From JAHEEL01 sp963785245 (GTDB lineage: Bacteria > Actinomycetota > Acidimicrobiia > Spongiisociales > UBA5794), in contig CAWAUO010000009.1 in the NCBI GenBank assembly GCA_963785245.1, positions 1-17,399 of the forward strand: a stretch of 17,399 nucleotides of DNA, given 5' to 3'. The position numbers were made by a program, and so were the translations under genes. The notes beneath the pieces are model-generated. The model ran no database searches and was not told where the DNA came from. It saw only the letters and a program-made list of their open reading frames with translations. Below are positions 1 to 6,039 of the stretch, piece after piece. Positions within the stretch are counted from its first letter, which is position 1, and every line of letters begins with the position of its first letter.

Positions 1-2
1 AC

Positions 3-341
3 CCCGACCGCGCCGGCACAGACACCCTCGATGATCTCGTCGATGCCTACATCACGTTCATCACCGATGAACCGGAACTGGCCCGCATCTACCTCCAGAT
101 CGGCGTATCTGGCAGCAACGACGACTCAGCCGCCCGACGGTTCCTCAGGCACCACGTTCGACGCGTCGAACGCTTCGCCGAGACCATCAGACGCCGGAAC
201 CCGGCCACCACCATCGACGAGGCGACCATGACGGCCGAGGTACTGCTCGGGGCACTCGATGGGCTGGCATTCCGGTGGGTCCTCGACCAATCGTTCGACT
301 TCCCGACCCATGCGAGGGCAGCAGTGCGCCAGTGCGGCTGA
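3..341 (+). CDS. TetR-family transcriptional regulator, C-terminal part (5' truncated)
   Basis: The open frame enters from the left edge and ends with TGA after about 112 codons. What remains is helical and arginine/alanine-rich, with segments such as DDLVDAYITFITDEPEL near the start and EVLLGALDGLAFRWVLD near the end. This is the pattern of the ligand-binding, dimerising C-terminal domain of TetR-family repressors; the DNA-binding N-terminus lies outside the window. Third codon positions are strongly G/C, supporting a real frame. The next gene lies 143 bases downstream on the same strand, and a 16-bp near-palindrome in that gap could be this regulator's operator (inference). The family call rests on overall character rather than a diagnostic motif, so another helical regulator remains possible. 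Confidence 0.6.
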   Translation, partial: PDRAGTDTLDDLVDAYITFITDEPELARIYLQIGVSGSNDDSAARRFLRHHVRRVERFAETIRRRNPATTIDEATMTAEVLLGALDGLAFRWVLDQSFDFPTHARAAVRQCG

Positions 342-400
342 GGCCGGAGCGACGCCGCGCGGCGGAGTGTCACCTCCCAGAGCAAGAACGCCCTTCCCAA

Positions 401-416
401 ACCGAATCGATTGGGT
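401..416. promoter_or_regulatory. Palindromic candidate operator overlapping a promoter
   Basis: The two 8-base arms (ACCGAATC and GATTGGGT) are reverse complements except for one G:G mismatch. The last base is the first base of a -10-like hexamer (TAGGTT, 416-421) upstream of the gene at 485. A palindrome of this size against a -10 box is where a TetR-type repressor would act, and the gene immediately upstream looks like one. No clear -35 box is visible. Confidence 0.4.
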
Positions 417-426
417 AGGTTGAGTG

Positions 427-445
427 GGGGCGCCGCCGGCGCTCC
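427..445 (+). other. GC-rich hairpin in the leader of the gene at 485
   Basis: Bases 427-434 pair with 438-445, giving an 8-bp stem with one G:U pair and a three-base loop. It lies between the palindrome at 401-416 and the ribosome-binding site near 474. It could be a weak terminator for the TetR-like gene or a stabilising leader structure. No T-run follows. Confidence 0.3.
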
Positions 446-484
446 GGCTCTGCGGAGGGCCGATTCCATGGCGAAGGGAGAGGG

Positions 485-835
485 ATGGATTTCCTTCAGG
501 TCTACGGGTATGAGATCAAGGACGGCAAGGCCGGCGAGTACCAGCAACTGGTCAACGACAGCGAAGATGCTTGGAAGGCGGCCATGCCCGATGGTACGGA
601 GTACGTCGGCACATACGCCTCCATCTACTCGTCCGAGAAGGAGGCCGGTTCGTTCTTCACGATCTACCGCCTCGACTCGTACGCAGCACTGGATCGCCTT
701 GCCGAAGAGCAGCAGAGTGGAGAGCTCGGTCGCATCGTTGGCCGGTTGATGTCCTTCACGGACACCGACAACAACGCCGGGCAGAGCGGGTTCCTCCTCA
801 AATCAATGTCCGACGTCACCATCACCGAGGCGTAG
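485..835 (+). CDS. Small conserved-looking protein of unknown function (116 aa)
   Basis: I do not recognise this family with confidence. The ATG at 485 follows a purine-rich ribosome-binding region (AAGGGAG, 474-480), and the frame has a strong G/C third-position bias. The protein is acidic, has no signal peptide or membrane segment, and contains one short beta-alpha-beta-like pattern: a starting strand (FLQVYGYEI), a helix with GEYQQLVND, a strand with EYVGTYASIY, and another with SFFTIYRLDSY. That arrangement resembles small dimeric alpha/beta-barrel (NIPSNAP/ABM-like) proteins, but this is fold-level guessing. It appears to be transcribed alone: a candidate promoter with a palindrome lies upstream and a strong hairpin follows 13 bases after the stop. 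It may be the target of the TetR-like regulator before it. Confidence 0.7.
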   Translation: MDFLQVYGYEIKDGKAGEYQQLVNDSEDAWKAAMPDGTEYVGTYASIYSSEKEAGSFFTIYRLDSYAALDRLAEEQQSGELGRIVGRLMSFTDTDNNAGQSGFLLKSMSDVTITEA

Positions 836-848
836 GACGCACTGCAGC

Positions 849-877
849 CGAGCCACCGGGGTCCCCTCGGTGGCTCG
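849..877 (+). terminator. Hairpin terminator after the 485-835 gene
   Basis: Bases 849-858 (CGAGCCACCG) pair perfectly with 868-877 (CGGTGGCTCG). Three further inner pairs, one of them G:T, are possible. The hairpin begins 13 bases after the stop codon. There is no T-tract, as is common for actinobacterial terminators. Its position also argues against translation of the monooxygenase starting from the GTG at 870. Confidence 0.7.
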
Positions 878-962
878 CTCGCGTGTGATTCCGCTCCTCG
901 CGAGCCGCTTCGACCGCAACGCCGTACCATCGACGGTCCGGAATCATCGAGCGGAGATTGTC

Positions 963-1889
963 ATGGAGTTCGCGATCCAGGTCAGCGGCGTCTACGAGGA
1001 CGTGCTTGCAGCAGCCCGGTTCTCCGAGGAGCGCAGCCTCCCCGCCATCGCTCTTCCCGACCACTATCTGATGGCCCTCGACGAGGAGAAGGCGCAGACC
1101 ACGCCTGCACCGGATGCGCTCATCCAACTCGCCGGACTTGCGCGCGACACCGAGCGCATCGAACTGGTCGTCCTCGTCTCCCCGATCACGTTCCGACACC
1201 CGGCGGTTCTCGTGAAGACGGCAATCACGATCGACCGGATGTCTGGAGGTCGCTTCACGCTCGGCATCGGCACGGGATGGATGGATCGCGAACATGAGGT
1301 GTTCGGATTCCCGTATCCGCCGATGGCGGAGCGCTTCGACATGCTCGAGGAGGCCCTCGCTTACGCTCGCGCAATGCTCGCTGATGAACCGGAGGGTTTC
1401 ACCGGCACCCATTACTCGCTTGAGGCCTTCCCGATTGCTCCACAGCCGTTCGGCCGGGTGAAGCTCCTCGTCGGCGGCGTCGGTGCTGCGAAGACGCCGC
1501 GCCTTGCGGGCACCTATGCAGACGAGTTCAACGTCTACCCGGGACCTGACCTGGCTATCAGAGTCGATCGGGCTCGGGAGGCAGCCGTGTCGGCGGGCAG
1601 AGACCCTGAGGCCCTGTTCTTGTCCAGCGCAGGGCAGGTCATTGGAGCGGAGAGCGAGGCCGATCTGGAACGCCGTCTCGATTCGCTCGCCGCCGAGCGC
1701 GAGATGACGAGAGACGAACTCGCCGCGCACTTCGAGAGGCGCCACACGCCCGTGGCGACCTACGACCGACTCCGGGAGATGTTCTCCGAGATCGAGGAAC
1801 TCGGCATCAGCCGCTTCTACCTCCAGGGCGGATACGACCCGACCACGACGCCTGAGTTCCTCGAAGCCGTCGGCGGGCCAAGCCAGTAG
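963..1889 (+). CDS. LLM-class (luciferase-like, probably F420-dependent) oxidoreductase
   Basis: This 308-residue protein has the hallmarks of the bacterial luciferase-like TIM-barrel family: SPITFRHPAVLVKTAITID (about 73-91), RMSGGRFTLGIGTGW (92-106), a Pro-rich FGFPYPP and ERFDMLEEAL (123-132), and a late LLVGGVG (168-174) where the cofactor phosphate is usually held. Family members use reduced flavin or F420H2; in actinobacteria most single-subunit members of this length are F420-dependent, which is an inference here. The substrate cannot be told. The ATG at 963 was chosen over an upstream in-frame GTG (870) because GGAG sits six bases before it, the strand start FAIQVSG is typical of the family, and the longer start overlaps a terminator hairpin. 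The next gene begins four bases after the stop, so the two are likely cotranscribed. Confidence 0.85.
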   Translation: MEFAIQVSGVYEDVLAAARFSEERSLPAIALPDHYLMALDEEKAQTTPAPDALIQLAGLARDTERIELVVLVSPITFRHPAVLVKTAITIDRMSGGRFTLGIGTGWMDREHEVFGFPYPPMAERFDMLEEALAYARAMLADEPEGFTGTHYSLEAFPIAPQPFGRVKLLVGGVGAAKTPRLAGTYADEFNVYPGPDLAIRVDRAREAAVSAGRDPEALFLSSAGQVIGAESEADLERRLDSLAAEREMTRDELAAHFERRHTPVATYDRLREMFSEIEELGISRFYLQGGYDPTTTPEFLEAVGGPSQ

Positions 1890-1893
1890 CGTT

Positions 1894-2769
1894 GTGTCTG
1901 TGAACACCGAAATGGTTGACATAGGGGGCCCGGTACGCATTGCCGAATACGGCGGAGACGGGCCGCTGATCCTCCTGGTCCATGGCCTCGGTGGCTCGAT
2001 CGAGAATTGGGATGTCACCGGCCCTCTGCTGACCGGGAGCGGTCGCGTCGTTGCGATCGACCTCATCGGCTTCGGCGACTCCGAACCGGGAGACCGTCGC
2101 CCCAGTGTGGAGGACAACGCCAGTCTCGTGCCCGAGGTCATCCAACTCCTCGGCTTCGAATCTGCGACGCTGGTCGGGAATTCGATGGGGGGGCTCATTT
2201 CGATGATCACCGCTGTCGAACACGCGAACCGCGTCGATCGATTGGTCCTGGTCAACCCAGCACTTCCGGTCAGCCGGCGCCGGCCACCCGACCTCGAGGT
2301 GCTGACGAAGCTGATCGGGCCGCTCGTACCCGGGATCGGTGTGCCCGCGTTCCGCATCTACCGCGCGGCCCATTCTCCCGAGGAGGAGACAACGGAGACG
2401 CTCCGCATGATCGCTGCGGACGCCGAGACCGTGCCCGATTGGGCCAGGGAACGTCTCACCGAAGCAAACCGCGCACGGCGCGACCGGGACTGGGCGATCC
2501 CCGCGTTCCTCGAGGCGGATCGGTCGATCGCACGGTACGTGCTCCGACCTCGCCGATTCGCTCGTCTCATCCACCGAATCGGCGCCCTGACGCTGCTCAT
2601 TCACGGGTCCGAGGATCGTCTGGTCTCCGTCGATTCGGCCCGGTGGGCCGCGCAGCAGCGGCCGGACTGGACCTATGTCGAGATGGAAGGCGTCGGTCAC
2701 GTCCCGATGCTCGAAGCCGCAGATGAGTTCTCCGTGATCACGCTCGGCTGGCTCGAGACGGTGTCGTGA
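1894..2769 (+). CDS. Alpha/beta-hydrolase fold protein
   Basis: The 291-residue protein is a classic soluble alpha/beta hydrolase. The oxyanion segment is VHGLGG (29-34). The nucleophile elbow is GNSMGG with Ser97. The acid is probably Asp241 in HGSEDRLV, and the catalytic His269 sits in GVGHVPM. A helical cap domain lies around residues 125-225. Length and motif order match esterase, epoxide-hydrolase or C-C-hydrolase-like members, and the reaction cannot be decided. A serine nucleophile makes a haloalkane dehalogenase or epoxide hydrolase less likely, since these use Asp. The GTG at 1894 is four bases after the monooxygenase stop with no good ribosome-binding site. An in-frame GTG at 1900 is an alternative. 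Pairing with an LLM oxidoreductase suggests a shared catabolic step (inference). A strong terminator follows. Confidence 0.85.
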   Translation: MSVNTEMVDIGGPVRIAEYGGDGPLILLVHGLGGSIENWDVTGPLLTGSGRVVAIDLIGFGDSEPGDRRPSVEDNASLVPEVIQLLGFESATLVGNSMGGLISMITAVEHANRVDRLVLVNPALPVSRRRPPDLEVLTKLIGPLVPGIGVPAFRIYRAAHSPEEETTETLRMIAADAETVPDWARERLTEANRARRDRDWAIPAFLEADRSIARYVLRPRRFARLIHRIGALTLLIHGSEDRLVSVDSARWAAQQRPDWTYVEMEGVGHVPMLEAADEFSVITLGWLETVS

Positions 2770-2788
2770 GCTTCGACTTCCCGGACAT

Positions 2789-2813
2789 CTACCGCTCTCC
2801 ACGAGAGCGGTAG
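2789..2813 (+). terminator. Hairpin terminator after the alpha/beta hydrolase
   Basis: Bases 2789-2798 (CTACCGCTCT) are the exact reverse complement of 2804-2813. An additional C:G pair closes the loop to three bases, giving an 11-bp stem. It starts 19 bases after the hydrolase stop and lies between convergent genes, so it may serve both directions. No T-tract is present. Confidence 0.75.
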
Positions 2814-3003
2814 AGCGTGCTCGTCGTTGGTCTGGACTTCGAAGCCTCGCGATGACGGCACCAGCAACAGCAACGGGCGCTTGGAGGGCGTGCCGACGGA
2901 GACGTGGGACTGCGACTCTCCCTCCGTACGCCAAACGCCATCATCCCCGCGAAACGGCGCTGGTTGAGGAGTTGCGAGCTACGGGCCGGACGTGGGCTGC
3001 GGA
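2814..3003. other. Intergenic gap without recognised content
   Basis: This convergent gap lies between the terminator at 2789-2813 and the end of the rhodanese lipoprotein. No RNA gene, repeat or convincing reading frame was seen. A short plus-strand open frame starting at 2852 is low in family character and runs into the opposing gene, so I treat the region as non-coding. Confidence 0.5.
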
Positions 3004-3417
3004 CTACTCGACGACCGGGTACCCGGACTCATACCAGTTGACGATGCCACCGTCGATCTCGTAGACCTCGGTGAACCCGAGGTCCTTCATCGTCTTGACG
3101 GCGTCAGACGAGCGGTTCCCGGAGCGGCAGTACATGACGTACGGGTCGTTCTTGTCGAGAGTGTCGAGTTGGTCGGCGAAGTTCGTTTCGTAATAGTCGA
3201 CGTTGATCGCTCCACTGAGGCGGGCCTCGTTGAACTCCTCCGGAGTCCGAATGTCGAGAACGACGAGACCGGACGGGGCGTCCTCGATCACCTGAGCTGC
3301 CTGCTCCGGCGAGACCAACTCGATGGTCGCGGTGTCGCTGCCTGAGGAACAGGCGGAGACCAACACCGCGAGAACCAGAACCAGGCCAGACAGCGTGCGA
3401 ATCATTCCGCTCTTCAT
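3004..3417 (-). CDS. Rhodanese-domain lipoprotein
   Basis: The 137-residue protein starts with a lysine/arginine n-region, a hydrophobic stretch (about 9-20) and a lipobox ending VSAC with Cys23, so it should be a membrane-anchored extracytoplasmic lipoprotein. The rest is one rhodanese domain: LDIRTPEEF (54-62), the active-site loop CRSGNRS with catalytic Cys97, and the closing DGGIVNWYESG. Rhodaneses carry sulfane sulfur as a cysteine persulfide; donor and acceptor are unknown. The ATG at 3417 has AGGAG ten bases upstream and gives a complete signal peptide, whereas longer in-frame extensions run through the preceding rhodanese gene. It is the last gene of the operon, 41 bases after the cytosolic rhodanese. 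A second ATG at 3405 would shorten the n-region. Confidence 0.9.
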   Translation of the reverse strand: MKSGMIRTLSGLVLVLAVLVSACSSGSDTATIELVSPEQAAQVIEDAPSGLVVLDIRTPEEFNEARLSGAINVDYYETNFADQLDTLDKNDPYVMYCRSGNRSSDAVKTMKDLGFTEVYEIDGGIVNWYESGYPVVE

Positions 3418-3458
3418 TGTGGGGTCACTCCTCTTCTTCCGGACACAGTGTTGATGGT

Positions 3459-3758
3459 TCAGGCCAACCCGAGAGCCACAAGACCCCCGGTGAGGTTGGC
3501 GACTTCGCTGTAGCCGTGGCGCACAAACAGTTCGGCGGCTACGCCGGAACGATTCCCGGTGCGGCACACGAACAGGATCGCACGATCCCGATCGAGATCG
3601 TTGAGCTTCCCGAACAACGAACCGAGGCCGATGAGTTCGGCGCCCGGGAGCGTGCCCATGGCCCACTCAAACGGCTCCCGGACGTCGATGATCACGGCAT
3701 CGTGCTCCTGGCTCCAGGCCTGCCAGTCGCGCGCTTGGACGAGGACCACGTCGCTCAT
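3459..3758 (-). CDS. Single-domain cytosolic rhodanese (sulfurtransferase)
   Basis: With the ATG at 3758 the product is 99 residues and consists only of a rhodanese domain: IIDVREPFEW (23-32), a GTLPGAELIG segment, the active-site loop CRTGNRS with catalytic Cys65, and the typical ending NLTGGLVALG. There is no signal sequence, so it acts in the cytoplasm, probably relaying persulfide sulfur. The start is uncertain. An in-frame GTG at 3773 would overlap the stop of the repressor gene as GTGA and add five residues, which would fit translational coupling. The ATG has only a weak GGTGAG three bases upstream. The gene lies between a CsoR/CstR-type repressor and a rhodanese lipoprotein, an arrangement that points to reactive-sulfur handling. 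Confidence 0.88.
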   Translation of the reverse strand: MSDVVLVQARDWQAWSQEHDAVIIDVREPFEWAMGTLPGAELIGLGSLFGKLNDLDRDRAILFVCRTGNRSGVAAELFVRHGYSEVANLTGGLVALGLA

Positions 3759-3769
3759 TCGCTCACCGA

Positions 3770-4039
3770 TCACGTCAGCTGCATGAACAGCTTCTCGAGG
3801 CGCTCGGGATCGTAGCCGGCAAGCGCTGCGCTCTCGGGATCGAGGGCGCATGTGGACAAGGTCATTGCGAAGTAGCGGTATCCGGCCTGCTCGAGGGCAT
3901 GCATCGAAGCCGAGAACTGGGTGATGACGTCGGCGCACTCGCGCCCGTCCTCGAGCATGCCCTGGATGCCCCGGATCTGACCCTCGACGCGGCGGAGCCT
4001 CGTCAGGATGTCGGCGATTTCGGCGTCGTCCGGCTTCAT
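3770..4039 (-). CDS. CsoR-family repressor, CstR-like (likely persulfide sensor)
   Basis: The 89-residue all-helical protein belongs to the CsoR/RcnR family (DUF156): RLRRVEGQIRGIQGMLE (14-30), then ECADVITQ and later STCALDPE. Aligning from memory with M. tuberculosis CsoR, where copper is bound by Cys36, His61 and Cys65, this protein keeps the two cysteines (Cys35, Cys64, the same 29-residue spacing) but has Thr60 at the histidine position. Two cysteines without that histidine is the pattern of CstR, which senses persulfide through Cys-Cys crosslinks. The two rhodanese genes directly downstream match CstR biology. The start ATG at 4039 lacks a ribosome-binding site but sits about eight bases after a -10 box, suggesting a leaderless mRNA. 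A C4/G4 inverted repeat 10 bases upstream is probably its own operator. Confidence 0.88.
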   Translation of the reverse strand: MKPDDAEIADILTRLRRVEGQIRGIQGMLEDGRECADVITQFSASMHALEQAGYRYFAMTLSTCALDPESAALAGYDPERLEKLFMQLT

Positions 4040-4047
4040 ACGGGAAG

Positions 4048-4053
4048 GTTATA
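4048..4053 (-). promoter_or_regulatory. -10 box of the csoR/cstR-like operon
   Basis: On the minus strand the hexamer is TATAAC, and its end lies eight bases before the ATG at 4039. Transcription would start at or next to the start codon, so the message is probably leaderless. The box partly overlaps the operator repeat. No good -35 box is seen. Confidence 0.5.
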
Positions 4054-4068
4054 CCCCCATGGGGTATA
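4050..4068. promoter_or_regulatory. CsoR/CstR-type operator
   Basis: The arms TATACCCC (4050-4057) and GGGGTATA (4061-4068) are perfect reverse complements with a three-base centre. AT-flanked C-tract/G-tract inverted repeats are the known operator type of the CsoR family. It lies just ahead of the CstR-like gene and overlaps its -10 box, so autorepression of the three-gene operon is expected. Confidence 0.8.
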
Positions 4069-4108
4069 CGCCTCCGAGGAATCTCCCGCAATGTGCAGCA
4101 AACCGGGA

Positions 4109-4136
4109 ATTGATACGACCCGACTCAAGTTATACT
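4109..4136 (+). promoter_or_regulatory. dnaK promoter with HAIR-like HspR operator
   Basis: A strong -10 (TATACT, 4131-4136) follows a -35-like TTGATA (4110-4115) with a short 15-base spacer. The promoter contains ACTCAAG (4123-4129), the exact right half of the HspR HAIR element (CTTGAGT-N7-ACTCAAG). The left half at the correct N7 distance (4109-4115) matches four of seven bases and includes the TTGA core. Because hspR is the last gene of this operon, autoregulation is the natural reading. Confidence 0.7.
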
Positions 4137-4160
4137 GTCTGCAACCACTCAGAGACATCC

Positions 4161-4177
4161 CCCACCGAGCCGGTGGG
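4161..4177 (+). other. Hairpin in the dnaK 5' leader
   Basis: CCCACCG (4161-4167) pairs with CGGTGGG (4171-4177) across a three-base loop. It lies about 18 bases after the expected transcript start and 11 bases ahead of the AAGGAG site, so it does not cover the ribosome-binding site. It may stabilise the mRNA 5' end. Confidence 0.45.
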
Positions 4178-4203
4178 CACCAACAACGAAGGAGCACACC
4201 CAT

Positions 4204-6039
4204 ATGGGACGCGCCGTAGGCATCGACCTCGGAACCACCAACTCCGTCATCTCAACGCTCGAGGGCGGGGAACCAAAGATCATCAGCAACGCTGAGGGGC
4301 ACCGCACGACTCCCTCGGTCGTTGCGTTCGCCAAGAACGGCGAGGTCCTGGTCGGCGACCAGGCCAAGCGACAAGCCATCACAAACCCGGAACGGACCGT
4401 CCGCTCGGTCAAGCGCCACATGGGCACCGACTGGGATGTCGAGGTCGACGGCAAGTCGTACAACGCGCAGGAGATCGCCGCCCGCATCCTCATGAAGCTC
4501 AAGCGCGACGCCGAAGCGTTCCTCGGCGAACCCGTCACCGAAGCGGTGATCACGGTCCCCGCCTACTTCGGAGACGCACAGCGCCAGGCCACCAAGGAAG
4601 CCGGCCAGATCGCCGGACTCGAGGTGCTGCGCATCATCAACGAGCCGACCGCCGCCGCACTGGCCTACGGACTCGACAAGACCGAGGACGACCACCTCAT
4701 CCTCGTCTACGACCTCGGCGGCGGTACATTCGACGTGTCGGTGCTCGAGATCGGTGAAGGCGTCTTCGAGGTCAAGTCGACCCACGGTGACACCACGCTT
4801 GGCGGTGACGATTGGGACGACAAGATCATCAACTGGCTCGTCGAGGGCTTCAAGAACGACAACGGCGTCGATCTTTCGAAGGACCCGATGGCGATGACGC
4901 GCCTCAAGGAAGCTTCCGAGAAGGCGAAGATCGATCTGTCGTCGGTCATGGAGACCGAAATCAACCTGCCGTTCATCACCGCGACGAACGAAGGCCCGAT
5001 CCACCTGCTCCGCACGCTCACCCGCTCGGAATTCGATCAGATGACCGAGGACTTGGTCGCCCGCACCAAGATGCCGTTCGAGGAAGCCCTCAAAGACGCT
5101 GGCGTGACCATGACCGACATCGATCAGGTCATCCTCGTCGGTGGATCTACCCGCATCCCATCCGTCCAGAACCTCGTGAACGAGATGGCCGGCAAGGAGC
5201 CGAACAAGGGCGTCAACCCGGATGAGGTCGTTGCGGACGGAGCGGCTCTGCAGGCCGGTGTGCTCACGGGTGACGTCAAGGGGATCCTCCTCCTCGATGT
5301 GACTCCCCTGACGCTCGGCGTTGAGACCGAGGGTGGCGTCTCGACCAAGATGATCGAGCGCAACACCACGATCCCGACGCGCCGGTCGGAGATCTTCACG
5401 ACGGCTGCCGACAACCAACCCGAGGTCGAGATCCACGTCCTCCAGGGTGAACGCGCCATGGCGAACGACAACAAGAGCCTCGGCCGCTTCAAGCTCCCCG
5501 GCATCGCTCCCGCACAGCGCGGCGTCCCGCAGATCGAGGTCACGTTCGACATCGATGCCAACGGCATCGTCTCGGTCTCGGCGAAGGATCTGGGCACCGG
5601 CCAGACCCAGCAGGTGACGATCACCGGCGGCACCGCGCTGTCCGATGACGACATCGAGCAGATGGTCAAGGATGCCGAGTCACATGCCAACGACGACGCA
5701 CGGCGCAAGGAAGCGGTGGAGGCTCGCAACCAGGCCGATCACACGACGTATCAGATCGAGAAGCAACTCGTCGAGCACGGCGACAAGCTGACCGACGACG
5801 AGCGCAAGTCACTCGACGACAAGATCGCCGAGATCCGCACCATGCTCGCCGACGAGGCCGCGGACCCAGAGGCGTTGAAGAACGCCACCAACGAGCTCCT
5901 CACCTCGTCACAGATCCTTGGTCAGAAGATCTACGAGGCGTCGGCCGCAGAGAGTGCCGCGGCAGCAGCCGAGGATGCACCATCGAGTGACGACGATGTC
6001 GTCGAGGCCGAGGTGGTGGAGGACGATGACGAGTCCTGA
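4204..6039 (+). CDS. dnaK: Chaperone protein DnaK (Hsp70)
   Basis: The 611-residue protein is a complete Hsp70. The ATPase domain shows GIDLGTTNS (6-14), the NEPTAAALAYGLD segment (146-158), YDLGGGTFDVS (169-179) and LVGGSTRIP (311-319). The conserved linker region LLLDVTPLTLG (362-372) leads into the substrate-binding domain with an NTTIPT motif, and the C-terminus is an acidic, disordered tail. Compared with E. coli DnaK it lacks the insert of about two dozen residues in the first quadrant, as in Gram-positive DnaKs. It folds and refolds proteins in the cytoplasm, driven by ATP, with GrpE and DnaJ encoded next. The ATG at 4204 has AAGGAG nine bases upstream. Transcription probably starts near 4143 from a promoter with a HAIR-like site. 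The 3' end overlaps grpE by 14 bases. Confidence 0.98.
   Translation: MGRAVGIDLGTTNSVISTLEGGEPKIISNAEGHRTTPSVVAFAKNGEVLVGDQAKRQAITNPERTVRSVKRHMGTDWDVEVDGKSYNAQEIAARILMKLKRDAEAFLGEPVTEAVITVPAYFGDAQRQATKEAGQIAGLEVLRIINEPTAAALAYGLDKTEDDHLILVYDLGGGTFDVSVLEIGEGVFEVKSTHGDTTLGGDDWDDKIINWLVEGFKNDNGVDLSKDPMAMTRLKEASEKAKIDLSSVMETEINLPFITATNEGPIHLLRTLTRSEFDQMTEDLVARTKMPFEEALKDAGVTMTDIDQVILVGGSTRIPSVQNLVNEMAGKEPNKGVNPDEVVADGAALQAGVLTGDVKGILLLDVTPLTLGVETEGGVSTKMIERNTTIPTRRSEIFTTAADNQPEVEIHVLQGERAMANDNKSLGRFKLPGIAPAQRGVPQIEVTFDIDANGIVSVSAKDLGTGQTQQVTITGGTALSDDDIEQMVKDAESHANDDARRKEAVEARNQADHTTYQIEKQLVEHGDKLTDDERKSLDDKIAEIRTMLADEAADPEALKNATNELLTSSQILGQKIYEASAAESAAAAAEDAPSSDDDVVEAEVVEDDDES

Noticed and set aside
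870..962. Upstream extension of the monooxygenase from a GTG
   Set aside because: The extension overlaps a perfect 10-bp hairpin terminator, has no ribosome-binding site, and the family fold begins at the ATG at 963.
822..2357. Long minus-strand open frame of 511 codons opposite the monooxygenase and hydrolase
   Set aside because: Arginine/serine-rich, no family motifs, and it lies across two well-supported plus-strand genes; a mirror effect of high-GC codon use.
3015..3026. Perfect 12-bp palindrome CCGGGTACCCGG
   Set aside because: It lies in the 3' coding end of the rhodanese lipoprotein, has no loop for a hairpin and no promoter nearby; probably chance in GC-rich DNA.
2852..3064. Short plus-strand frame of 70 codons in the convergent gap
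   Set aside because: No ribosome-binding site, no recognisable content, and it runs into the opposing gene.
4040..4203. CIRCE element for HrcA control of dnaK
   Set aside because: No TTAGCACTC/GAGTGCTAA inverted repeat is present; the HAIR-like site and hspR explain the regulation.
4252..5436. Minus-strand open frame of 394 codons opposite dnaK
   Set aside because: Fully inside a conserved gene on the other strand; repetitive charged composition typical of antisense shadows.
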